Assembly: GCA_900470805.1 (NCBI GenBank) | Contig: UCCA01000008.1 | Location: 158,823-203,110, forward strand | Length of the DNA stretch: 44,288 bases | From: Hyphomicrobiales bacterium | GTDB lineage: Bacteria > Pseudomonadota > Alphaproteobacteria > Rhizobiales > Rhizobiaceae | Direction of reading: 5' to 3' | Shown: positions 6,024-15,018 of the stretch, one piece after another | Position numbering within the stretch: the stretch's first letter is position 1 | Layout of the letters: every line of letters starts with the position of its first letter | Notes under the pieces: generated by a model | Seen by the model: the letters and a program-made list of their open reading frames with translations, nothing else | Told to the model about the DNA's origin: nothing | Database searches by the model: none | Translations under genes and position numbers: made by a program

Positions 6024-8591
6024 TTTGACGATCGGGCCGATGCGGCCCAGCGCGCTGGCGACGCTTTCGATCGTGTAGGGCTTCTGCAGCAGGTTTGCGG
6101 CCAGCGGGCCGTAGGTCTGCGAGACGCCCTCGCCATAACCTGTCGCCAGGATCAGCGGTGTGCCCTTGGCGGCCAGGCGCTCCGCCACCGAAATGCTGGT
6201 CTCTTCGCCGAGATGGACATCCAGAACCGCAAGGTCGAATTGCCGGCTTTCGATCGCCAGCAGCGCTTGCGAGACGCTGGGTGCCAGCGCCACATGGCGC
6301 GCGCCGAGCTGCAGGAAAATGTCTTCGCCATCCATGGCGATGATGAGGTTGTCCTCGACCAGCAGAATATCCAGCCCGTCCAGCGGCTTGTCCTTGATGG
6401 TTTCCGCCGATGCATTGGCAGACTGCGACGACCGTTCCGGCACCAGCGAGACGGCGCCTTCGGCAAATGTCGCGAATTTCGAAGGTATCGAGAAATGCGC
6501 TTCGAACCCCTGTGGTTCGTAGCGGATTTCCGCGACGCCGCCGAGTTCATAAGGAATGGAGCGGCGGATGATGGTGGTGCCAAAACCCTGCCGGGTCGGC
6601 TGGCGCACCGGTGGGCCGTCGCTTTCGCGCCAGTCGATCACCAAATCGCCGGCCTCGTCCTTGCGCCAATCGACGGTCACGGTGCCGCTGTCGCACAGGC
6701 TGCCGTATTTGGCGCTGTTGGTGACCAGTTCGTGGAAAACGAGAGCGGCGATCGAGAAGGCCTGCGGTGCCAACAGCACTTCCGGGCCGGTCATGTTGAT
6801 GCGCGCCGCGCTCTTGCCGAGATAGGCGGCGGCTTCCGCCTGCAAGAGTGTACGGAACGGGGCTGGCGCCCAGTGATCGCGGGTGATCTGGTCGTGGGCG
6901 CGTGACAGGGCCTGCACGCGGCCTTCGAGATGGCCGATAAACTCGTCGGTACTGTCGGTGGTGCCGCGCGACTGGCGGATCAGGCCGCTGATCAGGCTGA
7001 GGATGTTGCGGACGCGATGGTTCAACTCGGCGATCAGCAGTTCCTGCCGCTCGTTGGCCTGCTGGCGCACGGCGTTGGCCTCGTCGGTCAGCCGCAGCAC
7101 GACCTCGATCAACGTTACCCGGATGGTTTCGGCGACGCGGCGTTCGGCCGGCGTGAACGGCTGCGAGTGATGGCGCACCAGCTCCGACCATGTCTCGAAG
7201 CTCTTGCGCGGCGTCAGCCGCGGGCCGTTCGGGCCGTATTCCACCGGCTTGTGCGGATCGCCGGCCCAGCGCACGGACCGCACGATCTCCTGACGGAACA
7301 ACACGACGTAATCACGCGGCGAGCGGGAGATCGGGATGGCGATCAGGCCTGCGACGATATCGCCGGAGACGACATCCGGCCATGTCTCGACGATGCTGTC
7401 GGTCGAAAACACGCGACCGGCGGAATTGCGGTTCAGGATGCGGACAAGCTCGGTGAACTGCGCCAGCGACGGGGTGATGCCGTTCAGCGCTGAACGGCCG
7501 TTAATCCAGACGCCGATACCGTCAGCGGGGATCGCGTCGCCCAACGCGTCGATCAGCCACGAGGGGTCGTCGAGCAGGCTGGCATTATCGGCCACCGAGG
7601 TCAGCAGACGGTCGGCGATCTGGCGGGCCTTGGTTTCGAATTCAAGCGCCAGCCGCCGCTCGCGGCTTTCGAGGCGCGAGGCGAACATCTGGCCGAACAG
7701 CTCGGATGTGGTGCGCCGCTCGAAGGAGGGCAGGCGTGGCGAATAGTGGTGGCAGGCAAACAGGCCCCAGAGCTTGCCCTCGACAACGATCGAGATCGAC
7801 AGCGAGGCGCCGACGCCCATGTTCTTCAGATATTCGATGTGGATCGGCGAGACCGATCGCAGGATCGACATGGACAGATCGAGCGACCGGCCGTGCGCAT
7901 CGATTTCTGGCTCCAGCGCGACATTCACCGCGTCGATATCGGCAATGATGCGGAAGAGGTTGCGGGTGTAGAGCGCGCGGGCCTGAACGGGAATATCGGA
8001 GGCCGGATAGTGCAGGCCGAGGAAAGAGCCGATACCGGCGCGTGCCGCTTCGGCCACGACTTCGCCGGCGCCGCTTTCGTCGAAGCGATAGACCATGACG
8101 CGATCGAAACCGGTGAGCGCGCGGGCCTGCCGGGCGCCTTCGCGGAAGAAGGCTTCCATCGTTTCGGCCTGGTCGAGCCGCGCCATCATGCTGCGGATCG
8201 AGACAGGCGAGCCGCCTTGGACGCCTTCCTGCGATGGTTCGGCCTCGATCACCACCTGGTCGTCGCTCATGTGGACCGCGATGTCGAAGAGCGGGCCGTC
8301 CTCGACCAGCTCGACGCCAAACAGGCGCTCGACGATATCGGGGCCGCGCATGACGCTCAGGCGGTTGCGCAGCGTGTGCATGGTCTTGCCACCGATGATC
8401 CGCGACACCGGTTGGCCGATGAGCTCGCTGTGCGAGACGCCGACGAACTGCTCAAGATTGACCGAGGCGCGCGCCACCAACCAGTCCGAGGAGACGACGA
8501 TCAGGAAGCCGAATGGCTGGATGGCGCCGAGACGATGGATGGGTTCGCGGTCGCAATTGGTCAGGTCGACCTTGCCGAAATCCTCGCTCAT
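6018..8591 (-). CDS. bphP: Bacteriophytochrome hybrid histidine kinase (HWE/HisKA_2) with C-terminal receiver
   Basis: An 857-residue cytosolic red/far-red photoreceptor. The order is N-terminal tail with Cys13 (DLTNCDREPIH, biliverdin attachment site), PAS with AIQPFG, GAF with the HYPASDIPVQAR signature and NMGVGASLSIS, PHY, then an HWE-like kinase core (LIAELNHRVRN phospho-acceptor His near residue 515; HELVTNSAKYG N-box; GFGTTIIRR) and a receiver (LLVEDN, phospho-acceptor in AVLDVHLGE, LQKPYT) at about residues 735-850. Position 13 of the Cys and the HWE-plus-receiver tail resemble Agrobacterium Agp2, a bathy phytochrome. No heme oxygenase gene is in the window, so biliverdin must come from elsewhere. 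The 256 bp upstream show no clear operator. The output partner is unknown. Confidence 0.93.
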   Translation of the reverse strand: MSEDFGKVDLTNCDREPIHRLGAIQPFGFLIVVSSDWLVARASVNLEQFVGVSHSELIGQPVSRIIGGKTMHTLRNRLSVMRGPDIVERLFGVELVEDGPLFDIAVHMSDDQVVIEAEPSQEGVQGGSPVSIRSMMARLDQAETMEAFFREGARQARALTGFDRVMVYRFDESGAGEVVAEAARAGIGSFLGLHYPASDIPVQARALYTRNLFRIIADIDAVNVALEPEIDAHGRSLDLSMSILRSVSPIHIEYLKNMGVGASLSISIVVEGKLWGLFACHHYSPRLPSFERRTTSELFGQMFASRLESRERRLALEFETKARQIADRLLTSVADNASLLDDPSWLIDALGDAIPADGIGVWINGRSALNGITPSLAQFTELVRILNRNSAGRVFSTDSIVETWPDVVSGDIVAGLIAIPISRSPRDYVVLFRQEIVRSVRWAGDPHKPVEYGPNGPRLTPRKSFETWSELVRHHSQPFTPAERRVAETIRVTLIEVVLRLTDEANAVRQQANERQELLIAELNHRVRNILSLISGLIRQSRGTTDSTDEFIGHLEGRVQALSRAHDQITRDHWAPAPFRTLLQAEAAAYLGKSAARINMTGPEVLLAPQAFSIAALVFHELVTNSAKYGSLCDSGTVTVDWRKDEAGDLVIDWRESDGPPVRQPTRQGFGTTIIRRSIPYELGGVAEIRYEPQGFEAHFSIPSKFATFAEGAVSLVPERSSQSANASAETIKDKPLDGLDILLVEDNLIIAMDGEDIFLQLGARHVALAPSVSQALLAIESRQFDLAVLDVHLGEETSISVAERLAAKGTPLILATGYGEGVSQTYGPLAANLLQKPYTIESVASALGRIGPIVKS

Positions 8592-8847
8592 GATTGGCCA
8601 CGCTCCCGGTCAGATCGGGTCGTCATGCGGGAGAGGGCCGTGTCCTTGGTCTTACCTCGAAGGAAGCCGTCTGTCGCTGCGTGGCAACCGGTGGTCTGGG
8701 CGCGAGGCGCACTGCGAAGAGGCATGCTGTGGAATTCCAGTTCTCGGTTGCGACGCTGGGCGGCGAATATTTGCGAATAGCCTAATGAGCAGGATTGAAA
8801 ATATGCGTCAAGGCGTCAGCTTTTCCACCCGCAACGACCGGGAAATT

Positions 8848-9909
8848 TCATCGCATCAATGACTTCGCCTGTTGCAGTGCGTCCCGGTGCCTGATTTCGT
8901 ACTGCCGACGAATGCGCTGGCGCAGCATCGATCGCCTGCTCGGGTCGTCGCACAGGGACAGCCATGCCAGCGCGGTGGCCTCGAACTCGCCGGTCTGCGG
9001 CACCAGCAGGTCGGTCTCGTCAAGCTGTCCGTGGATGCAGCCGCGTTCATAGGCGATGACGGCGTTCCCGGCGGCCTTGGCTTCGAACAGGACGATCGGC
9101 TGAGCCTCGTCGGCATAGGTGGTGGGAAAGACGAAGACGTCGATATCGTCGTAGAACCGCGTCTTGGCCTCGCCCTCAAGAGGGCCGCGATATTCCAGCG
9201 TGCCGGCGAATTCCGTGACGGCGGCGCCGATTGCGGCGCGGTCGCCGGTGTCGGCTGCGGGACCAGCGAGGATGGCACGGATCGGCAATCCATCTCGGTG
9301 CGCCTGACGGAGCAGGGCGAGGAAGGTGTGCAGCCCCTTGTCGGCGTTCAGGTTGCTCAACAGGCCGATGGTCAACGGCCGGGGCCGTGCCTCCGCTTCA
9401 GGTCGAGTTTGCGGCGGCACGAAGGCGGCGTTGGAGACGAGCTTGCTGCGAATCCGCTTGGCGTAGGTGTCGGTGAAACGCTCGCGCATCGCCTCGCCAA
9501 GAAACACGTGTGCAAGGCGCGGCCCGGCGAGTGTCAGGATCAGGCGCATGGCCAGCATCTCGTTGTCGATGTAGCGGAAACTGTGGTGGTGCAGATAGGT
9601 CGGGTAGGAGAGAAGCCGGGCTGTTACGACCAGAAGCATCGTGTAGATTTGACCGAGACCGCCATCGCAGGCGATATAGCAACGTTTTCCAGGGCTGCGG
9701 CGTTGGCGAAACAGCGTGCCGCAGGCGGCCAGAACGCGCGCCAATTTCGCCGGATGACGCCACGGACGCGCGGTTTGTGGTGCCGGGGAGAGGTTTGCGA
9801 CGATGACCTCGTTATCTTCCGCCAGCAGATCGATCATCGCCGATGTGGCCAGCGACAGGCCATGCAGCGGTGGCGGCAGCGGCCCGATGGCAACGATATG
9901 CACTGTCAT
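8848..9909 (-). CDS. Glycosyltransferase family 4-like
   Basis: A 353-residue GT-B type glycosyltransferase. The N-terminus (VHIVAIGPLPPPLHGLS) has the Gly/Pro-rich loop of GT4 acceptor domains. The C-terminal nucleotide-sugar half has IGLLSNLNADKGLHTF, YRGPLEGEAK, DVFVFPTTYADEAQPIVLFEAKAAG (the E-x7-E-like motif) and NAVIAYERG. The C-terminus is rich in Arg, as in many peripheral membrane glycosyltransferases. It transfers a sugar from an NDP-sugar, probably in polysaccharide or LPS synthesis. It is isolated, with no other polysaccharide gene in the window, so the acceptor cannot be named. ATG 9909 is the obvious start. Confidence 0.85.
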   Translation of the reverse strand: MTVHIVAIGPLPPPLHGLSLATSAMIDLLAEDNEVIVANLSPAPQTARPWRHPAKLARVLAACGTLFRQRRSPGKRCYIACDGGLGQIYTMLLVVTARLLSYPTYLHHHSFRYIDNEMLAMRLILTLAGPRLAHVFLGEAMRERFTDTYAKRIRSKLVSNAAFVPPQTRPEAEARPRPLTIGLLSNLNADKGLHTFLALLRQAHRDGLPIRAILAGPAADTGDRAAIGAAVTEFAGTLEYRGPLEGEAKTRFYDDIDVFVFPTTYADEAQPIVLFEAKAAGNAVIAYERGCIHGQLDETDLLVPQTGEFEATALAWLSLCDDPSRRSMLRQRIRRQYEIRHRDALQQAKSLMR

Positions 9910-10118
9910 GTGGGGCCACCTTGTTGCGCGCCGGATGACTATGCGCGCCGGCCCGGAAAAGACAATCTCCTCCTTTGATCATAAGGGGCCGCTGCTGCGT
10001 ATCAGCTGACCTCCATCGAAGCGGTTGGAGATGGATTCGTGCAAGATGGGTGACTGGCTATCGCGGTGGAAGGTAGGACGATCGACTGTAGAACACGGTC
10101 AGAAAAGGGTGCGTCTTG

Positions 10119-10352
10119 TTACCTGGGGTCGCGCGACCGCCTTCCATCCTCCGAATGTCGATGCTTGTCGCCTCCTTGCTGGAGGTCGAACCGGCCGAAA
10201 TTGAAGATGAGGAGGATCAGGCCAAGGGCGACTGGACAAGCCCACACCATATCTGGCGTTCTAAGGGGACATACCAGAAGCCCCACGCCAAACAGAAAAA
10301 TCGCAAGGCCCAACAGGCTCAGGGGACAGGTGATGGCTTTCAGAAGCTTCAT
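10119..10352 (-). CDS. Small two-helix membrane protein
   Basis: A candidate 77-residue protein from ATG 10352 with two predicted membrane segments (residues about 6-26, ITCPLSLLGLAIFLFGVG, and about 34-51) and a charged His/Arg/Asp-rich tail. The ribosome site is weak (GTGAG). No family is recognised. The hydrophobic pattern supports a real gene, but composition alone could mislead. Confidence 0.42.
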   Translation of the reverse strand: MKLLKAITCPLSLLGLAIFLFGVGLLVCPLRTPDMVWACPVALGLILLIFNFGRFDLQQGGDKHRHSEDGRRSRDPR

Positions 10353-10465
10353 TGCGCTCACATGATGAATGCGCTGATGGTGGTCGTTCCCATTGTGAAG
10401 ACCACCGCCATGCGCGATGCAGGAGGCTGAGCGGCATTCGCGCGACCGAGCTCTCCGCGCGGCCA

Positions 10466-11455
10466 CTACTTCAGGGTCTTGTCGAAGTACGCGAACGTTC
10501 TGGCGAGAAGTTCGTCGCTGACAGTTTTGGTGACGTTGGGATCGTCCGAAACGAAGCCATGATGCAGACCATCGACGTAGTACGTGGTCACCGGGACACC
10601 GTTTTCTTGGAGCTTCTTTTCGAATTCCGTGGACTGGGCAAACGGCACTACGTCGTCGGACCGGCTGTGGGCGAGGAAGAATGGCGGGGATTTCGCATCG
10701 ACGTACGTGATCGGGCTGGCCGCAGCGAGGACATCATTGGTGCAGAAACCTGGATTGCAGCTCAAAAGACGCGATCGAGGATGCCCATTCTGCGCCGGTT
10801 TTGGAGCAGGTTCCATTGCCTTGAAATCAAAGACGCCATTCCAGATTGCCACCGTATTCACACATGTCGAGGTGGTGGGACTTGAGTCTCTCACTCGCGA
10901 CAGGCCGGTTGAGTTGCAGGCGACGGCTGCCAGCGTTGCGAGCTGCCCGCCGGAGGACGTCCCCCATATCCCGAACCTCTTCGGATCGATGCCGTAAGTG
11001 TTTGCGTGATCTTTCAGGAAGCGGATTGCGGCCTGAACGTCATAATAAGGTGCGGGAAACGTCGCCTCTCCATTCAGCCTGTATTCGGCGGACACGACCA
11101 CGTATCCTTTCGATGCCAGGTTGGCCAGTGTGGAGGGGAAGTCCGCGATCTTGCCTTGCGCCTGACGGTTGCCTGATTCCCAGGCCCCACCATGGATGAA
11201 AAGGACGACTGGACTCGCTGACGAGGCCTTGGGGTCGCGATAAATATCGAGCCGAAGCGGGCGGTAGCCAATCTCGGTGACGTAGGTCACCCCGTTATAG
11301 GCCTGAATGCCGTTTGGGAACTCCACGGCATGGGATGCGAAATAGTTCTGATCGTTGGCGTCTGCCGCCGACGCGGCGCTGGCTGTGCAGGCGAGCAGGG
11401 CGGATGCCGCGGTTGCGAAAATACGTCCCAAAAAATGCGTTCGAAATACCGACAT
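10466..11455 (-). CDS. Secreted alpha/beta-hydrolase (esterase/lipase)
   Basis: A 329-residue hydrolase with a signal peptide (TAASALLACTASAASAAD). The fold motifs are all present: oxyanion loop FIHGGAWESG, nucleophile elbow GTSSGG, acid residue in HSRSDDVVPF and catalytic His in GLHHGF. It resembles carbohydrate-ester or carboxyl esterases of the BD-FAE/HSL-like type, acting in the periplasm or outside. ATG 11455 is chosen because AAAGGAA stands just upstream and the signal peptide begins there; longer in-frame starts give a non-signal extension. It is leftward and 197 bp from the sulfurtransferase upstream, so it may have its own promoter. The substrate is unknown; it might release an organosulfur acid, but that is speculation. 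Confidence 0.88.
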   Translation of the reverse strand: MSVFRTHFLGRIFATAASALLACTASAASAADANDQNYFASHAVEFPNGIQAYNGVTYVTEIGYRPLRLDIYRDPKASSASPVVLFIHGGAWESGNRQAQGKIADFPSTLANLASKGYVVVSAEYRLNGEATFPAPYYDVQAAIRFLKDHANTYGIDPKRFGIWGTSSGGQLATLAAVACNSTGLSRVRDSSPTTSTCVNTVAIWNGVFDFKAMEPAPKPAQNGHPRSRLLSCNPGFCTNDVLAAASPITYVDAKSPPFFLAHSRSDDVVPFAQSTEFEKKLQENGVPVTTYYVDGLHHGFVSDDPNVTKTVSDELLARTFAYFDKTLK

Positions 11456-11652
11456 TGATAATTCCTTTGTTGTTGCAAAATCAGTTGACGGGAATGGCGG
11501 GTGTCGAAGCGGTGCGATTGCCGGCGGTGACTGCCGCGAACAGCCAAACCGAAAACACGGCTTGTCATTCCGCTGGCTGGGCAAGCGACATGGCTCTTTC
11601 GACGACATGAAATACCGTTCGACTAGAAGAAGGCCGGACGCCTCTGCTCGAT

Positions 11653-12510
11653 TCAATCGCTGCCGCGCGCAACGGATCGGTCCGGGTCGGCCACCCAGGC
11701 CGAGAACGAACCGACGAAGAGGCGCGCGTCGATGCCGACAGACCTGAGTGCCAGCGTCTCTAGTGCTCCGGCGACGCCGCCGCCGCAGTAGACGCCGATA
11801 TAATCACCGCTGCCAACTCCTTTTGTCGCAAGGATTGAGCGGATCGCATCGGATTTGAGCAGCAGGCCATTGGCGTCGAGCAGCGCGGTGGACGGCAGGC
11901 TTCGTGCTCCTGGTATGTGGCCGCTGCGGGCGGACGAGCCATCTCCAGCAAAGCCAGCGGCGCCACGCGCGTCAAACACCTTGCCGCCGGCCTTGATGTG
12001 GTCGTCGACCTCACCGGCGGTAAGCGTGGGCAACTGTTCCGCTTGGACAATCACAAACGTGCCGCCGCCTGTCGGAACCGCTTCGCTGTCCGTTCTGCCG
12101 CCCGCGGCTTTGAACGCTGCCAGACCGCCATCGAGATATCGAACGTTCGGCAGGCCCGCCCATTTCAGAACAAACCAGGCTCGCGCTGCGGCAGCGGGCG
12201 TTCCGCTGGTGTAGACGACCACAACGGTCTCAGGCCGGATGCCCCACAGCGCGATATTTTTTTGAAGGTCTGCAGTCTCCGGCAACGGCCGAGACCCGGC
12301 AAGACCGCCGCCGATCCCCTGCAACTGGGTCTTGAGATCGACGTAGTGCGCGGTCGAAATATGTTCAAGCTCGTATTCGCCCTTGAGATCCTGCTGCTTC
12401 GGACTGAAGCGCACATCGAGAAATACCACATGCCGCCCGGATGACTGCAGCGCGACGGCGTCTGCTGCGGAAACGACATGCGTCGGCAGCGTGTCTGAGT
12501 TTGCTGTCAT
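11653..12510 (-). CDS. Tandem-rhodanese sulfurtransferase
   Basis: A 285-residue protein with two rhodanese domains. The N-terminal inactive domain holds VFLDVRF and YLDGGLAAF; the C-terminal catalytic domain has VFDARG, SGHIPGARSLP and the active loop VYCGGGVAGA with the persulfide cysteine. The overall length fits the 3-mercaptopyruvate/thiosulfate sulfurtransferase family. No signal peptide is seen, so it is cytosolic. It overlaps the upstream flavin monooxygenase stop by 4 bp (ATGA), so the two are translationally coupled. A likely role is handling sulfane sulfur or thiosulfate/sulfite released during organosulfur breakdown. The loop CGGGVAG differs from the textbook mercaptopyruvate loop, so the donor is uncertain. 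Confidence 0.88.
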   Translation of the reverse strand: MTANSDTLPTHVVSAADAVALQSSGRHVVFLDVRFSPKQQDLKGEYELEHISTAHYVDLKTQLQGIGGGLAGSRPLPETADLQKNIALWGIRPETVVVVYTSGTPAAAARAWFVLKWAGLPNVRYLDGGLAAFKAAGGRTDSEAVPTGGGTFVIVQAEQLPTLTAGEVDDHIKAGGKVFDARGAAGFAGDGSSARSGHIPGARSLPSTALLDANGLLLKSDAIRSILATKGVGSGDYIGVYCGGGVAGALETLALRSVGIDARLFVGSFSAWVADPDRSVARGSD

Positions 12511-13901
12511 GGATTTTGCTTTCGGTTCTGCTCGAGGCCGAGATGACCGAGGAGAGTGGAGGTTTCGTATTCGGTGCGGAAGATGCCGCGGCGTTGCAGT
12601 TCTGGAACCACGAGGTCAACGAAGGCCTCAAGCGGTTGCGGGGAGTAGGGCGGAAACACTTTGACGCCATCGAACTCCCGGTTATCGAAGCGTTCATGTA
12701 TCCATTCTGCGACGTCTCGTCCGCTCCCGACCACCGGCGCCTGATTGCCCGGAAAGTTGGCGATGTAATTGTGCAGATCACGGAAGGTGACGTTCTCCCG
12801 GTCGCCAAAGGCATCAAGCGCGAGTTCCAGCGCCCATAGTTTGTCTGCCGCCTGACCCGGTTGGCCGTGGAACCGCGGTGCGTGACCGGCCGCCTCGCGC
12901 CGTAGTTTGTCGTAGTCGACGACATTGAGAACTTTCTCGCTCGGGGCCGGCGTGCCGAGTTCAAGACCGAGGAAGCCGACGACCGCCCTGGGTGCATATT
13001 CGTTCAGCGTGAAATTCTGCACTTGCCGATACTTCGCCTTCGCGCCGCTCGTTGTTTCGTCGACAAAGAACGTGAAGCCCGGCAGGATAAGCTGATCGTC
13101 TGCGGTGCGCCCATGTTTAGGAAGCCGCCCCTTTATCTCGCTGTAATATGCCTTGTTCCAATCGCGGCCACGATAGGGACTGAAACGGATGTCCGCATAT
13201 TTGGCGCCAAGTTCGAAGGACTCGTCGCTGGTGCCCGCATGGATGATGGGGATACGACCTTGCGGGGGCGGGGGAATGTTCAACGGGCCGCAGACCGAGA
13301 AAAATCGCCCTTCATGATCGATGCGGTGTCCTTTTGCCGGATCGAGAAATAGCCCTTTTTCCCTGTCATCCAGCAGCCAGTCCGCATCCCAGCTGTTCGT
13401 CAGCGCGTTGAAGACGTGAAGAAATTCTTCGGCGTGCGCGTATTTTTCGGCCGCCAAAGGGTGTTCTTCGCGGGAAAAGTTCTTCGAGGCGTCTGTGCCG
13501 GCTACACCTGTCACCACATTCAGCCCGGTCCGCCCGCGGCTGAGATGGTCCAGCGAAACAATGGCACGGGCGGTGTTATAGGGATCGGAATAGGTGATGT
13601 TGATGGTGACGACGATCCCGATCTTCTTGGTCAGCGCTGCCGCATATCCGCCGAGAGCATAGCCTTCGATCTTGAATACCTCGTTGCCGTTGGCACGTGC
13701 CGCCTCGGGATCGCTCTTAACGGCGTTGCCTATAAAGTAGTAGTCGAACAAGCCGCGCTCGGCCGTCTGAATCGTATCGGCCATGAAGTCCGGATCGACC
13801 GTCCCGGTGTTGCTTGCCTCGGGCAGGCGCCACGCAGTTCTGTGATGTCCTGTCGGCCATATGGAGTAGCCGATCTTCAGTTGCCGTTTTTCTTTTGTCA
13901 T
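12507..13901 (-). CDS. FMN-dependent monooxygenase, NtaA/SnaA/DszA family
   Basis: A 464-residue two-component flavin monooxygenase (luciferase-like TIM barrel). Features include GYSIWPTGHHRTAWRLPEAS at the N-terminus, SLDHLSRGRTGLNVVTG, IPIIHAGTSDESFELGAKYAD and the insertion AKGHRIDHEGRFFSVCGPLN, all typical of the NtaA/SnaA/DszA group that oxidises chelators, sulfones and other heteroatom compounds with FMNH2 from a separate reductase. No reductase gene is in the window. ATG 13901 has AAGGA upstream; a longer upstream start is unlikely. Lying between a sulfonate-type binding protein and a sulfurtransferase, it probably cleaves a C-S bond of an imported organosulfur compound. Confidence 0.9.
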   Translation of the reverse strand: MTKEKRQLKIGYSIWPTGHHRTAWRLPEASNTGTVDPDFMADTIQTAERGLFDYYFIGNAVKSDPEAARANGNEVFKIEGYALGGYAAALTKKIGIVVTINITYSDPYNTARAIVSLDHLSRGRTGLNVVTGVAGTDASKNFSREEHPLAAEKYAHAEEFLHVFNALTNSWDADWLLDDREKGLFLDPAKGHRIDHEGRFFSVCGPLNIPPPPQGRIPIIHAGTSDESFELGAKYADIRFSPYRGRDWNKAYYSEIKGRLPKHGRTADDQLILPGFTFFVDETTSGAKAKYRQVQNFTLNEYAPRAVVGFLGLELGTPAPSEKVLNVVDYDKLRREAAGHAPRFHGQPGQAADKLWALELALDAFGDRENVTFRDLHNYIANFPGNQAPVVGSGRDVAEWIHERFDNREFDGVKVFPPYSPQPLEAFVDLVVPELQRRGIFRTEYETSTLLGHLGLEQNRKQNP

Positions 13902-13930
13902 CGAGCAGTCCTTGGAAAAGTCGTTGCGTT

Positions 13931-13954
13931 CGCGGCCGGCCGATACCGGCCGCG
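13931..13954 (-). other. Intercistronic hairpin
   Basis: A perfect 9-bp inverted repeat (CGCGGCCGG / CCGGCCGCG, 6-nt loop) lies between the binding-protein gene and the downstream monooxygenase gene. No U-run follows in the leftward direction, so it is more likely a processing or stability element than a terminator. It would let the binding protein be made in excess over the enzymes. Confidence 0.5.
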
Positions 13955-13982
13955 TAACTTGCAACCACGTGTGCGAATTCGC

Positions 13983-14990
13983 TTACCTGGCGGTGGGAAG
14001 CAGGTGGTCTGCGATGGAGACGCCGGCGGAAACCTGGTCCGGCGCGGCTGCCACGCCCGAGTCGATCCATTCCTGTGTCGCGGCGACATCGACGGGGCCG
14101 CCAACGTATTTCGCTGTGGTCAGGAAGGCGAGGTTCTTCAGTTTTTCGGGATCGCCGCCTGCAAGCTCGTTGAAGTCGAGCTTATCGAATTGTCTGGCGA
14201 GATCGACACGTTGCGCCTGGTCGCGATCGTTGTACCAAGCTGCGAACTCCCGATAGGCCGTCGCGAAGCGCTTCGCGGTGTCTTCGTTTTGCTTGGCCCA
14301 CTCGCTGGTTGTCCACCAACCTGCCTGAACCGCCGCAGGGTTCTGATATTTGGAGCTGTCGGGATTGATGATGGATCGGAAGTTATAGCCCGTTCCGACG
14401 CCGTCGTTCAGGTAGGTCACCTGGAAACCAAGCGTTTGGATCGCATCGACCGCCCCATTCTGCAATGCTTCCGGCAGCGCGCTCACCTGCTTGATGATGC
14501 TGAATTTCACATCCTTGGCCGTGAGTCCGTTGCCGCTCAGGAACTTGTAGGCGAACACGCGGAAGAACGGGACGCCGCCGAGGCCGATGGTGCGGCCCTT
14601 CAGATCTGCGAAAGTCCTGATGTCGCTGTCGTCACGCACGAGAAAATTGACGGCCGGACTCGTATGATTGGCGCCTCCTACAAGCTTGATATCGAAGCCG
14701 TTGTGGATCGCGTTAACGCCGGCGAACGTGTCTGCGTAGGCTATGTCGGCGCTGCCCCCCTTGACCGCGGCGATCGTCTCGGTGCCGGTGGCAAGTGGGA
14801 TGACCTCGGCCTTTAAGCCATGCTTTGCAAGAAAGCCTTCCTTTTCGGCGATCGCAATGTTGTAGGTCTGCGGCGTAAGCGCAATTTTGACCGTCTTGAG
14901 GTCTTCGGCGTGGAGCGAGGGCGCCGCGAAGGCAGCTGCCAGTGAGGCTGCGGTAAGCGCAAGGATCTGACGTCGATATACGGATTGCAT
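13983..14990 (-). CDS. ABC transporter substrate-binding protein (SsuA/TauA-like)
   Basis: A 335-residue periplasmic binding protein with a twin-Arg-free signal peptide (QILALTAASLAAAFAAPSLHA). The mature part starts VKIALTPQTYNIAIAEKEGF and has AVKGGSADIAYADTFAG and FADLKGRTIGLGG, the pattern of the aliphatic sulfonate/taurine/nitrate binding family. ATG 14990 is favoured by the signal peptide and GGAAAG upstream. It belongs to the leftward transporter cluster 11653-17815, between two flavin monooxygenases, and supplies the ligand to the permease at 16086. The ligand is probably a sulfonate or sulfone, inferred from the context. Confidence 0.9.
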   Translation of the reverse strand: MQSVYRRQILALTAASLAAAFAAPSLHAEDLKTVKIALTPQTYNIAIAEKEGFLAKHGLKAEVIPLATGTETIAAVKGGSADIAYADTFAGVNAIHNGFDIKLVGGANHTSPAVNFLVRDDSDIRTFADLKGRTIGLGGVPFFRVFAYKFLSGNGLTAKDVKFSIIKQVSALPEALQNGAVDAIQTLGFQVTYLNDGVGTGYNFRSIINPDSSKYQNPAAVQAGWWTTSEWAKQNEDTAKRFATAYREFAAWYNDRDQAQRVDLARQFDKLDFNELAGGDPEKLKNLAFLTTAKYVGGPVDVAATQEWIDSGVAAAPDQVSAGVSIADHLLPTAR

Positions 14991-15018
14991 TATTGTGTTC
15001 TTTCCAATGGTTGATGGT

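Noticed and set aside
7746..8780. 344-codon frame antisense to the phytochrome
   Set aside because: Shadow of the phytochrome gene; Asp/His/Ala-rich and without motifs.
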